Origin: Vibrio sp. VB16
Lineage (GTDB): Bacteria; Pseudomonadota; Gammaproteobacteria; Enterobacterales; Vibrionaceae
Direction: 5' to 3'
Length of the DNA: 64,000 bases
Assembly (NCBI RefSeq): GCF_015594925.2
Contig: NZ_CP087590.1
Location: forward strand, 2,852,001 to 2,916,000
This document shows positions 34,486-43,422 of the stretch, in pieces. Position 1 is the stretch's first letter; each line of letters opens with the position of its first letter. A program made the translations under genes and the position numbers. Below the pieces are notes generated by a model. The model ran no database searches. It was not told the DNA's origin and worked only from the letters and a program-made list of their open reading frames with translations.

Positions 34486-37400
34486 CTAAAAAAAAGTAAC
34501 TTGGTATCGAAAATGCTTATTTTCAATCAAGAATTCTTTATGGACGCTAGGGCTCCATGAATCATCACCGCCCACCCCCATATGCTTATGATCGATACGA
34601 AGATATACCGCGTCTTCCTTTTCTAGTTCATTCGGATGCTTTGCAGCGGCGATCTTAAACTGGTCATACTGATTCACAGTAAAATTAAACTTACCCGTGA
34701 CTTTAAGTTTACCCAATTCAATGTGGCTTGTATTACACCGTAAACCACTTTCAGAAGGGAAAACATAAGGAGTAAACATCTTATCAATTGGTGCTTTATA
34801 GTAACCTACACGCGCTGCAGAAAGGCGATCTGGGTAGTTCTCAAACGGACCATAGCCATACCAAGTCACATCAGGGTCTACAATCGCTGGATTCAGCGCA
34901 ATTTCAATACCAATTCGTGGTAACGGCGGCAGATGCTCGCTAACATCGACTTCAATATCCAGCGTCAACTCATCCGATGGGTTCAGCGTAAATACCCATT
35001 TCGTTATCGCCATTAGCTGATCTTGGAATCGATAAGCAAATCGACTCGTTACCTGTACGGTAGACCCTATTTTTTCTAGGTGAGCAGATAAACAGGTTTT
35101 CTCCCAACATCCTACGCCCACTTCTCCCCAACGCGTAACGGGTGCATTAGGGTCGACAAAATCAGCTTCACTTGTGCCAATATCATTGTCTAACGGCGCA
35201 CGGTAGAAGTTGTCTCTAACCGAACCAGCTAAAAATGAAATGCCACCTTTTGACCAGCCATCAAGTTCGCCTGTTTGCTTGTTCCAAACGTACTCACTTG
35301 TTGCCACTTGAGCTTTCCAAGAGGTAGGTTCATCAGTTAACAATAATTCAGTTGTACAATTAGGAGCTTCAGCAATAGTTAAACTATTCTTGTTAGCAAC
35401 TTTAAACTGCTCTGTTGCAATAACATGACCCGAGTCGGCCCAAGGCTTATCAGAGCTTAGTTTTACATCGATATTAAGGTAGTAATCGCACCCTGATTTT
35501 AATGTGTAGTCGCATTTGATTTGCCACTCTTGGCTTGAATCCGCTGGAATATCTAGTGTAGACGCATCTAAAGAGACAGGCATTCCGTCTTCTAAAAGCG
35601 TCCACATAAAGGCATCATCACTACTTGATTGGAAAAGCTGCTCATTGGTCACGTTAAGTTTCCATATAATAGACAGCCCTTTCTCTTCACTCGATAGCCA
35701 TTCAATTTGATAAGGTTGCTGGCAATACTTCACTTCAAAAAGCGTCGGGTGTGGTGTTCTATCTGGGAAGATTAGACCATTGATACAGAATTGACGATCA
35801 TTGCTTTTATCTTCAAAATCCCCGCCATAGCCCCAGTATTCATTACCGTCTTCGTCTATTTTCGTGATCCCTTGATCAACCCAATCCCAAATAAAGCCAC
35901 CTTGAAGACGAGGGTATTGACGGAACGCTTCCCAATATTTATTGAAGCTGCCGATACTGTTACCCATTGCGTGTGCATACTCACACAGAATCAAAGGCCT
36001 ATTCTCACCCGGCAAACCAATCCATTTCTTAATGGCCCATTTTGGTACCACTGGAAATGGCTGATCTTGATCAACACGTGCATACATTGGACAGATAATA
36101 TCAGTCGCAGTGGTATCGGCACCACCACCTTCATATTGTACTGGACGAGATGGGTCTCTATCTTTGGCCCAAGCATACATAGCATTATGACTACCACCAT
36201 GGCCAGACTCATTCCCTAATGACCAAATAATAATGCTCGGATGGTTTTTGTCACGCTCAATAAGTTTAGTAAAGCGCATCATATAGGCTGCGCTCCAGAG
36301 TGGATTCGCCGACAAACGTTCCATCGGAAACATACCGTGGGTTTCAATGTTGGCTTCGTCCACTAAATACAGCCCGTACTCATCACACAACTCATACCAC
36401 CGAGGGTGATTTGGATAGTGCGCTGTACGAACCGCATTAAAGTTAGATTGCTTAAGCAGTTTGATATCGGCAATCATACTTTCTTCGCCGATAGCATGAC
36501 CGTTGTCTTGTTCGTGCTCGTGTCGGTTCACTCCTTTTATAAGCAGTGCTTTACCGTTAACCAACAACTGACCATCTTTAATTTCGATATTTCTAAAGCC
36601 AATGTCATAGGCTTCTACATCAACAATATTGCCGTGTACGTCTAGTAATGTAACAACAAATCGATACAGGTTCGGTGTCTCGGCAGTCCAATGTCTTGGT
36701 TCTTTAACACCAACAGATAAGAAGACTTTGTCATCCCATCCACCTTTCTCGTCGACGATACGATTTTGTATCGTACCAACGACTTGTTCTGATACCGCTT
36801 TCGACCCATCAAACAGCTGTATTCGTACCTGATTTTTACTTGGATTTGCTAAGCTAATCTCTGTCTCTATCAAACCATCTCTAAAACAAGCATCAAGTTT
36901 CGGCGTGACAAATACATCGGCTATATGGGTTTTAGGTTTAGACAAGAGCGTCACATCACGGAAAATGCCGCTTAACCACCACATGTCCTGATCTTCCAAA
37001 TAACTACCATCACTCCATCGAATGACCATGACCGATAACGTATTCAAACCGCCTTTAAGATAGTCAGAAAGATCAAACTCTGCTGGCAAGCGGCTGTCCT
37101 GAGAGTAACCAATCCAAACACCGTTACACCACAAATGAAAGGCTGAATTCACACCATCAAAGATGATTCTGGTCTGCATCTCCAAATCCGCCGCGCTCAC
37201 TTCGAATTGAGTACGATAACAGCCTGTCGGATTATCCTGAGGAACAAATGGCGGGTTTACTTCAAATGGATATTTAATATTAAGGTAGATGGGATTGTCT
37301 CGCCTCCCATCTTTTGAGCCTTCCATTGTGTTTAACTCGTCACCTTGCAATTGCCAATTGCTCGGTACTTTTATTCGATTCCACGACGCATCGTCATAGT

Positions 37401-37617
37401 TTTCGTCAATAAAATTGGCCGCTACTAATTCTGGTTTGGCAAATAACTTGAACCTCCAATCACCATTCAAACTGACTTTGGATTGGTTTTGTTTCACGAG
37501 CGCATCTTCCACACTAATAAAGTGGTTAAGTGGGCTATGTGCCTCTAACTGATTGGCCTGAAAAGACTGGGGGTTCTCCCAATCACGGCGAGCAATTAGC
37601 GCTTCAAATGTAACCAT
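34486..37617 (-). CDS. lacZ: beta-galactosidase LacZ (GH2)
   Basis: Hydrolyses lactose and other beta-galactosides. It has 1043 aa (E. coli 1023) and the GH2 order: sugar-binding, immunoglobulin-like, TIM barrel, second Ig-like, and C-terminal small-chain domain. The acid/base Glu470 is in IIIWSLGNESGHGG and the nucleophile Glu546 in PLILCEYAHAMGNS, matching E. coli Glu461 and Glu537. No signal peptide is seen, so the enzyme is cytoplasmic and its substrate must be imported. It lies 12 bp after the alpha-galactosidase gene with ribosome site GAGGAG and is the last gene of the run. No lacI or lacY is nearby. Confidence 0.96.
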   Translation of the reverse strand: MVTFEALIARRDWENPQSFQANQLEAHSPLNHFISVEDALVKQNQSKVSLNGDWRFKLFAKPELVAANFIDENYDDASWNRIKVPSNWQLQGDELNTMEGSKDGRRDNPIYLNIKYPFEVNPPFVPQDNPTGCYRTQFEVSAADLEMQTRIIFDGVNSAFHLWCNGVWIGYSQDSRLPAEFDLSDYLKGGLNTLSVMVIRWSDGSYLEDQDMWWLSGIFRDVTLLSKPKTHIADVFVTPKLDACFRDGLIETEISLANPSKNQVRIQLFDGSKAVSEQVVGTIQNRIVDEKGGWDDKVFLSVGVKEPRHWTAETPNLYRFVVTLLDVHGNIVDVEAYDIGFRNIEIKDGQLLVNGKALLIKGVNRHEHEQDNGHAIGEESMIADIKLLKQSNFNAVRTAHYPNHPRWYELCDEYGLYLVDEANIETHGMFPMERLSANPLWSAAYMMRFTKLIERDKNHPSIIIWSLGNESGHGGSHNAMYAWAKDRDPSRPVQYEGGGADTTATDIICPMYARVDQDQPFPVVPKWAIKKWIGLPGENRPLILCEYAHAMGNSIGSFNKYWEAFRQYPRLQGGFIWDWVDQGITKIDEDGNEYWGYGGDFEDKSNDRQFCINGLIFPDRTPHPTLFEVKYCQQPYQIEWLSSEEKGLSIIWKLNVTNEQLFQSSSDDAFMWTLLEDGMPVSLDASTLDIPADSSQEWQIKCDYTLKSGCDYYLNIDVKLSSDKPWADSGHVIATEQFKVANKNSLTIAEAPNCTTELLLTDEPTSWKAQVATSEYVWNKQTGELDGWSKGGISFLAGSVRDNFYRAPLDNDIGTSEADFVDPNAPVTRWGEVGVGCWEKTCLSAHLEKIGSTVQVTSRFAYRFQDQLMAITKWVFTLNPSDELTLDIEVDVSEHLPPLPRIGIEIALNPAIVDPDVTWYGYGPFENYPDRLSAARVGYYKAPIDKMFTPYVFPSESGLRCNTSHIELGKLKVTGKFNFTVNQYDQFKIAAAKHPNELEKEDAVYLRIDHKHMGVGGDDSWSPSVHKEFLIENKHFRYQVTFF

Positions 37618-37629
37618 AATTCTGCTCCT

Positions 37630-39741
37630 CTATACAGCCTTGATACTAATAAGCATTGCTGTTTCTGGATCTTGAATTGGCATCGTTAAACCAATCTTAT
37701 TGAGTAATTCGCCGCTCAACACTAAAGGTTTATCCATCCATGATGGCATTACCTTATTAAGCTTTTTACTCGCTTGTGGAAAATCAACTACCTCGACTAA
37801 ATACTGTTTTTCTGTCTCTAGATAAGCAAAGCGAATTGGTTCTGCGTTTGCGTAATCTGGCATAGTAAGCTGACAAACCGTTAGCAACATTTCATCGGTA
37901 TTTTTCACACCATATACATTACGAGTCGTATCAACAGAATCTAGATAGAAGACCTCGCCTGAGTGCAACAATGAGCGAAAACGTTTATGCAACTCAATAT
38001 AATGCGCAAAAAGCGACTTTTCTTCTTCGCTTTCTTTAACAGGGTCTAATTCGACGCCCATATGGCCGCCGAGTGCTGTTATGCCACGCAGATTAATATC
38101 ATGTCGACGTCGTGTAGTATGGCTTTCATAAGGACCAATATGTGCACCCATCACTTCTGGTGGGAAAAAGTAACTCATCCCTTTTTGAATGGTTTGTCTT
38201 TCCAGCGCATCATTACAGTCCGAGGTCCAGAATCGATGCGTTCTTTTCAATACCTCAAAATCAATTCGACCACCTCCAGATGAACAAGATTCAATCTCAA
38301 CTGTCGGGTGCCTTTTACTTAGTTCATCGATTAGACGATAAAAAGCTTTCGTTTGTCCGCTGGCCGCGGGAACACCTTCATGGGCAGGCTGAACCAATTC
38401 TCTATTCATATCCCACTTGAAATAACCGATGTTGTAGTCCGTCAACAGTGCGTCTAAACAGTTAAATAGGTAGGTAAAACAATCGTTATTTTGCAGGTCT
38501 AGCAAGTATTGATATCGACCACTTGGTTGATCATAACCATCAATACCTAACATCCAATCTGGGTGTTTACGGAATAAATTAGAATCTGGATTCACCATTT
38601 CTGGTTCAACCCAAAGGCCAAACTCCATACCAAGTTGATTCACGTGCTCGATAACGGGTTCCAATCCATTTGGGTATTTTTTCTTGTCTAAAAACCAGTC
38701 CCCAAGCGCGGCTCTTTCACCATCACGACCAATGAACCAACCATCATCAATAATAAAACGTTCAACACCGATTTTCGCTGCTTCTGTTGCCATCTGCTTA
38801 ATGTAGTCAGGATCGTGTTCGAAATAGATCCCTTCCCACGTATTAAGGTGAACAGGTCTTAGCGTCTTATTAGGGAACGCTAATATTTTACTTCGCACAA
38901 CATCATGAAATTGACTGCGAATGCCGTTTAGCCCCATATCGCTATAACAGGCATACAATTCAGGAGTGCTATAACGTTCATCTTTGCCAAGAGATACCTC
39001 GCCAGCGATAAGCAATTCACCCAATTGCGCAAAACGCCGACCATCGCTCTTCGTCTCACACCTCAGGTGGTTATTACCACTCCAAGCCAAGTGGAAACCC
39101 CACACCTCGCCCGTTTGTTCTGAGAAACCTTTGTTTCCGACCATCATCCCTGGAAAATATTCATGGGAAGTTCGACCACGCCGATTATCTTGACTAAAAG
39201 CGCCATGATCGATTGACACTCGTTGTGTTTGAAACTCTCGACTCCATCGACCATGAAAACTCATGACTTCATTTGCTCTATGCGGTAGCGGCAAGGTATT
39301 AACCAAGCGGTTCAAATGGTAAGGGTCTGGAGCTAGATTTTTAATTGATAAGGATTTACGTAACACACCGGATTTATCCAGTTGTAAAACAACGGACAGT
39401 TCTAACTTAGCAATATCATCAACACAAACAAAACGTGCGCTGCTATTGTTCGACTCAACCTCTGTTGTTTCGAATACGGGAGCCCAATCTAGGTTTCTAC
39501 CATCCGTACTGGTTCTAAACCCTTCTAATCCTGCCGAACTAAAAAGGCCACGACCGCTTTCTGGGCACAATGTAATGGGAATATCGATATCAAGACGCGC
39601 CTGAGAGACAGCGCGTTCAGTTAACAGGGAAAGGGTTTCGTCAAGGTGGTTGAGTCTCTGTCCCCAATATAGGATTTGAGGCGCCGGTGTCGAGAGGATA
39701 ACAACGCTAGTGTTCGCACTAAATAGATGAATAGTGTTCAT
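37630..39741 (-). CDS. alpha-galactosidase (GH36)
   Basis: Cuts terminal alpha-galactosyl residues from melibiose, raffinose and similar sugars. It is a 703-aa family GH36 enzyme of the tetrameric RafA/AgaN type. The nucleophile Asp444 lies in GYFKWDMNREL, and the acid/base Asp is in HRFWTSDCNDALERQ (near 508). The IIDDGWFIGRD segment and ESCSSGGGRIDFEVL are also typical. I chose the ATG at 39741; an upstream TTG at 39780 would add 13 residues without a ribosome site. No signal peptide is seen. It is followed closely by lacZ. Confidence 0.95.
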   Translation of the reverse strand: MNTIHLFSANTSVVILSTPAPQILYWGQRLNHLDETLSLLTERAVSQARLDIDIPITLCPESGRGLFSSAGLEGFRTSTDGRNLDWAPVFETTEVESNNSSARFVCVDDIAKLELSVVLQLDKSGVLRKSLSIKNLAPDPYHLNRLVNTLPLPHRANEVMSFHGRWSREFQTQRVSIDHGAFSQDNRRGRTSHEYFPGMMVGNKGFSEQTGEVWGFHLAWSGNNHLRCETKSDGRRFAQLGELLIAGEVSLGKDERYSTPELYACYSDMGLNGIRSQFHDVVRSKILAFPNKTLRPVHLNTWEGIYFEHDPDYIKQMATEAAKIGVERFIIDDGWFIGRDGERAALGDWFLDKKKYPNGLEPVIEHVNQLGMEFGLWVEPEMVNPDSNLFRKHPDWMLGIDGYDQPSGRYQYLLDLQNNDCFTYLFNCLDALLTDYNIGYFKWDMNRELVQPAHEGVPAASGQTKAFYRLIDELSKRHPTVEIESCSSGGGRIDFEVLKRTHRFWTSDCNDALERQTIQKGMSYFFPPEVMGAHIGPYESHTTRRRHDINLRGITALGGHMGVELDPVKESEEEKSLFAHYIELHKRFRSLLHSGEVFYLDSVDTTRNVYGVKNTDEMLLTVCQLTMPDYANAEPIRFAYLETEKQYLVEVVDFPQASKKLNKVMPSWMDKPLVLSGELLNKIGLTMPIQDPETAMLISIKAV

Positions 39742-39834
39742 ATTCAATCGCCTAATAGTTATATCAATTGGAATAAGCAACTTAAGCTAGATACCCGCTT
39801 TAATTGACTAGTCCAATGAATATAGAACGAAGAG

Positions 39835-39860
39835 AAAAACCGCAGCTATGCTAGCTGCGG
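39835..39860 (-). terminator. terminator between binding protein and alpha-galactosidase genes
   Basis: Stem CCGCAGCTA, loop GCA, stem TAGCTGCGG on the minus strand, followed by TTTTTCTC. It should reduce read-through from the binding protein gene into the galactosidase genes. Confidence 0.8.
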
Positions 39861-39893
39861 CTTGTTCTTCCATTACATTATTCTAGCAAGAGA

Positions 39894-41120
39894 CTATTTA
39901 AATTCTCTTTGACGTACTTTTTCAAGACGCTTAAGAATTGCATCTAGACGCTCAGGTTTAACCATGAACTCTTGGAAGCCTTTCATGCCTTCTTTAGCCA
40001 TCGCTGGACTTGTATCGCGGTCATAAAATTGTGCGGTACCTTCAGCTTCAGCAAGCATCTTCACACCAATATTCAAGAACTCGTTATCAACCGTCGTTGC
40101 TTTACTGTTGGTAGGGATCTGAAGCATGGTGTCGTTAACAAGCTTTTGGATTTCAGGTTGAGACACAAACTTAAGGAATTTACGTGCGTCTACTTTGTTC
40201 TTCGCTTTCGATGGAATATGGATAGTATCCATCGGTGCGTCTTCTGCCATTGGAACAGCAGGATCGATCACTGGGAATTGGAAGAAGCCCATTTTGTCTT
40301 TCACGTCAGCTGGGAAGTTAGGCGCAATAAAGTTACCAATGAGGTACATTGCCGCTTGACCATTATAAAGGAATGGTTGTGCTTCCTGCCAAGAGTAAGA
40401 TGCATGGTTTTTTAGGTAATAACCTGGCTCTACAAGCTCTTTCCAATTTTCAAATGTTTTCTTAACTCGCTCATCCGTATACGCTACTTTTCCGTCCATC
40501 AACTGAATGTGGAAGTCTAGGCCATTAGTACGCAAGTTGAGATAATCAAACCAACCCGCTGCAGTCCATAGATACTTTGTACCGATAGCAAAAGGGGCGA
40601 TGTCGTTTTTCTTCAGTGTCGCCGCTGCTGCTTTTAACTCGTCATAGGTTTTTGGCTCAGAGATACCGAACTTTTCAAAAAGATCTTTACGGTAGTAAAC
40701 ACCCCATTGGTAGTATGTGTAAGGAACACCGTATTGCTTACCATTTACTGTCATTGCTGGTGCAGCCGATTTGAAATCCTGCATCATGCCTTGCTCTTGC
40801 CAGATATCACTGACATCTTCGATCAAGCCACGGTCAACAAAAGTTTTCATACGGTTACCCGCGTACCAATAAACGACATCTGGTGGTGACGTTACCAACC
40901 AGTTACGAATGGTCGTTTTATACGCTTCTTTATCGTATAGATTGTATTTGACTGTGATGTCAGGGTTTTCAGCTTCAAAAAGCTTGATGATTTCTGCCCA
41001 CGCCGCTTTAGGTGCAGGGTCGGCTTGATCAGAGTTAATGACGAGTTCGCCTGCAAAAGCTGTTGCTGATAATGAGGCCGTCAGCATTGCAGAGGTAGCA
41101 ATATGTTTCACGTATTTCAT
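39894..41120 (-). CDS. CUT1 sugar ABC transporter binding protein
   Basis: A 408-aa periplasmic family-1 binding protein with a signal peptide cut near residue 23 (ATAFA/GE). Mature features include LVINSDQADPAPKAAWAEII, the SPPDVVYWYAGNRMKTF segment and AAMYLIGNFIAPNFP. By position it delivers sugars to the two permeases upstream (41320-43091). Its neighbours suggest alpha- or beta-galactosides, which is inference. Ribosome site AAGGA. Hairpins flank it on both sides (41277 and 39840), so its mRNA level may be set separately, as is common for abundant binding proteins. Confidence 0.9.
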   Translation of the reverse strand: MKYVKHIATSAMLTASLSATAFAGELVINSDQADPAPKAAWAEIIKLFEAENPDITVKYNLYDKEAYKTTIRNWLVTSPPDVVYWYAGNRMKTFVDRGLIEDVSDIWQEQGMMQDFKSAAPAMTVNGKQYGVPYTYYQWGVYYRKDLFEKFGISEPKTYDELKAAAATLKKNDIAPFAIGTKYLWTAAGWFDYLNLRTNGLDFHIQLMDGKVAYTDERVKKTFENWKELVEPGYYLKNHASYSWQEAQPFLYNGQAAMYLIGNFIAPNFPADVKDKMGFFQFPVIDPAVPMAEDAPMDTIHIPSKAKNKVDARKFLKFVSQPEIQKLVNDTMLQIPTNSKATTVDNEFLNIGVKMLAEAEGTAQFYDRDTSPAMAKEGMKGFQEFMVKPERLDAILKRLEKVRQREFK

Positions 41121-41273
41121 TATTGAGGTCCTTTTTAATTAAGCCGTAGCTTAGGTTGGTCCGATGACTAATTATAGTTTTAGTTTATTTCTCAATTTTG
41201 TTAAGGGGTTAATGTCGATTATGTTTTCTAGAACAGTGGTTCATTAAACTCAATCTCTATTAAGTGCTTTAAC

Positions 41274-41314
41274 CAAAACAGCGGCTTAGTCATTTTGCTT
41301 ACTAAGTCGCTGTT
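41274..41314 (-). terminator. hairpin between permease and binding protein genes
   Basis: Minus-strand stem AACAGCGACTTAGT with a 10-nt loop and stem ACTAAGCCGCTGTT (one mismatch), then TTGG. It is strong but with a short T tract, so it may act as a partial terminator or a message stabiliser. Confidence 0.6.
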
Positions 41315-41319
41315 ATTCG

Positions 41320-42171
41320 TTACCCTTTAGTAGCACCTAAAGTTAATCCGGCGATAAAATGGCGTTGCATAGTAAAGAATAATATAACTGGAGGTATTGC
41401 CGCGACAACCGCTCCGGCAGACACGAATTGCCATGATGCTGTCCACTGCCCTTTCAAGGCACTAAGGCCTGCGGTTACAGGACGAACTTCATCACTTTGT
41501 ACGAGTACCAATGCCCAGAAAAAGTCATTCCAAATAAAGGTAAATACAAGTACAGCAAGCGCAGCCAAAGCCGGTCGAACGAGTGGCAATACAATGTGCC
41601 AGAAAATCTTCCACTCACTCACACCTTCAACGCGCGCCGCTTCAATCAAGGCATCCGGGATACCAACGATGAAATTACGCATAAACAGAGTACAGAAACC
41701 CGACTGGAAGGCGATATGGAAGAATATCAACGCCCAGTGAGTATCATAGATCCCGAACGCAATAGTGATATCACGCACAGGAATCATAAGGATCTGAAAT
41801 GGTACAAAGTTACCCGCGATAAATAGAGCAAATATCCAAATGCTTGCTTTAAATTTATATTTGGCCAATGCGAATCCAGCGAGCGTCGATAGCGCTACTG
41901 CCCCTGCAACAGCAGGCAATGTAATTAATAAGCTATTAATTAGATATTGCCCCATAGGAGTTTGAGTAAAAACCTGAGAATAGTTTGCGATAAACTGGAT
42001 ATCTGTTGGCATTCCCCAATAGTTACCTGTGTTTATATCTTCAAGTGAACGAATTGATGTCATCATTACCGCTGCTAGCGGTAGTAGCCACAGCATTAAA
42101 GAGATAGGCAGTGCTATTCGATAGCTTATATTGACAAAGCGCCCAGACTTTTCAATCGGTTTTGGAAACAT
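41320..42171 (-). CDS. CUT1 sugar ABC permease, MalG type
   Basis: A 283-aa inner-membrane permease with about six transmembrane segments. The EAA loop reads EAARVEGVSEWKIFWHIVLP (about residues 187-206), the contact site for the ATPase. The N-terminal SYRIALPISLMLWLLPLAA and the C-terminal FFTMQRHFIAGLTLGATKG are typical of MalG-like partners. Its ATG overlaps the stop of the MalF-type gene by one base (TAATG), so the pair is translationally coupled. Confidence 0.93.
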   Translation of the reverse strand: MFPKPIEKSGRFVNISYRIALPISLMLWLLPLAAVMMTSIRSLEDINTGNYWGMPTDIQFIANYSQVFTQTPMGQYLINSLLITLPAVAGAVALSTLAGFALAKYKFKASIWIFALFIAGNFVPFQILMIPVRDITIAFGIYDTHWALIFFHIAFQSGFCTLFMRNFIVGIPDALIEAARVEGVSEWKIFWHIVLPLVRPALAALAVLVFTFIWNDFFWALVLVQSDEVRPVTAGLSALKGQWTASWQFVSAGAVVAAIPPVILFFTMQRHFIAGLTLGATKG

Positions 42172-43091
42172 TATTTTTCACTCCTCAACATACGCCACAA
42201 GAAGTAAGCGATATAAATATCCATGATTAAGAACAGCATTACAGCAACGGATGCACCGTAACCCATGCGGTAGTTAAAGATAGATTCCTCATACATTAAG
42301 TAAGCCAGAACCGTAGAGCTGCCCCATGGACCACCTGTCGTCATTACTGCAACAAGGTCAAACGAGCGAAGTGCACCAATAACCGTTACAACAATAGCGA
42401 TAAAGGTCGCTGGCCTCAGTTGTGGAATAACGACGTACCAAAGCATCTTAAATCTTTTCGCGCCATCAAGGCGTGCAGCTTCTAATTGCTCTGGATCTAA
42501 ATTATTTAAACCAGTGAGGTAAAGAATCATGCAATAAGAGATTTGAGGCCATAACCCAGCAGCAATAATACCGTAGGTGACTAAGTCTTCATCCGCTAGA
42601 ATGGAGATTGGCTCCATACCAAACCAACCAAAAGCAATATTCAACAAACCGAAGTTTGGATCATAGAACCAAGAGAAAACCAGACCCACAACAACCTGTG
42701 AGATTACAAATGGGAAGAAGAAAAGTGATTTAACAACACGGATACCTCTCACTTGCTGATTCAAAAACAGTGCTATAGCTAAACCGATTGGTGGGGCCAA
42801 CATAAAGAAGACTAACCACAATACGTTATTCTTTAGCGCAGTATAAAATGCTTCAGAATTAAAAAGCTCTTGGTAGTTAGCGAAACCAACCCAAACCTTT
42901 TCACCAAGTCCATCCCATTCGTAGAAACTTAACCAAATACTGCTAAGGATCGGGTAAACCACATATATCAAGAAAACTATCAAACCTGGTGCGAGAAACA
43001 GCCATGGTGACAATTTTGAACTGATGCGCCTTTTCTTACTTACCGAAGGCATTCGGTTCTCTGGGTAGATCGTTTTCACTGAAGGCTCCAT
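42171..43091 (-). CDS. CUT1 sugar ABC permease, MalF type
   Basis: A 306-aa inner-membrane permease with about six transmembrane segments, beginning with WLFLAPGLIVFLIYVVYPIL near residue 30. The EAA loop is LEAARLDGAKRFKMLWYVVI. It is the first gene of the minus-strand importer run and is divergent from its probable ATPase gene across 331 bp. The GalR-type operator at 43244-43259 lies in that gap. Ribosome site GGGAG, somewhat distant. Confidence 0.93.
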   Translation of the reverse strand: MEPSVKTIYPENRMPSVSKKRRISSKLSPWLFLAPGLIVFLIYVVYPILSSIWLSFYEWDGLGEKVWVGFANYQELFNSEAFYTALKNNVLWLVFFMLAPPIGLAIALFLNQQVRGIRVVKSLFFFPFVISQVVVGLVFSWFYDPNFGLLNIAFGWFGMEPISILADEDLVTYGIIAAGLWPQISYCMILYLTGLNNLDPEQLEAARLDGAKRFKMLWYVVIPQLRPATFIAIVVTVIGALRSFDLVAVMTTGGPWGSSTVLAYLMYEESIFNYRMGYGASVAVMLFLIMDIYIAYFLWRMLRSEK

Positions 43092-43422
43092 TTGTCCGAC
43101 ACTCCCACTAATTATGTCGCGTAATGACTATGTTCGAAGGCCTAATTAAAAATCTTCAAATAGGGTTAATAGCTATTATTCACGACCGCTTACCAGTTAA
43201 TCATAGAACTTAGGCCAAAAATTTGCACAACCAAGATGTCTTTTTGTAAACGTTTCCACAAAATTAACTTAAATTCATGTAATAAATATGACTGAGATCA
43301 ACAATTCAAATTTCATTACTAACAAATCCTGTCAGAACGGGTATGTTTTATACTAATTAAAGTACGAATTGCAGAATTCATGCAAATAGACACTCAGCCA
43401 AGCAGTAACAAAGGAGTCAGTA
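43092..43422. other. divergent regulatory region, permease / ATPase
   Basis: A gene-free 331-bp AT-rich gap. It holds the GalR-type operator at 43244-43259, a weak half-CRP-like GAGATCAACA (about 43297), and TATACT at 43349-43354 as a possible -10 for the ATPase gene. Nothing else was recognised. Confidence 0.5.
43244..43259. promoter_or_regulatory. GalR-type operator between importer genes
   Basis: TTGTAAACGTTTCCAC matches the gal operator at 28593 in 15 of 16 positions. It sits about 150 bp before the MalF-type start and 165 bp before the ATPase start, so one repressor could control both directions. Confidence 0.75.

Noticed and set aside
35791..36219. 142-aa plus-strand ORF antisense to lacZ
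   Set aside because: It lies entirely within the conserved lacZ catalytic region and lacks any independent support.
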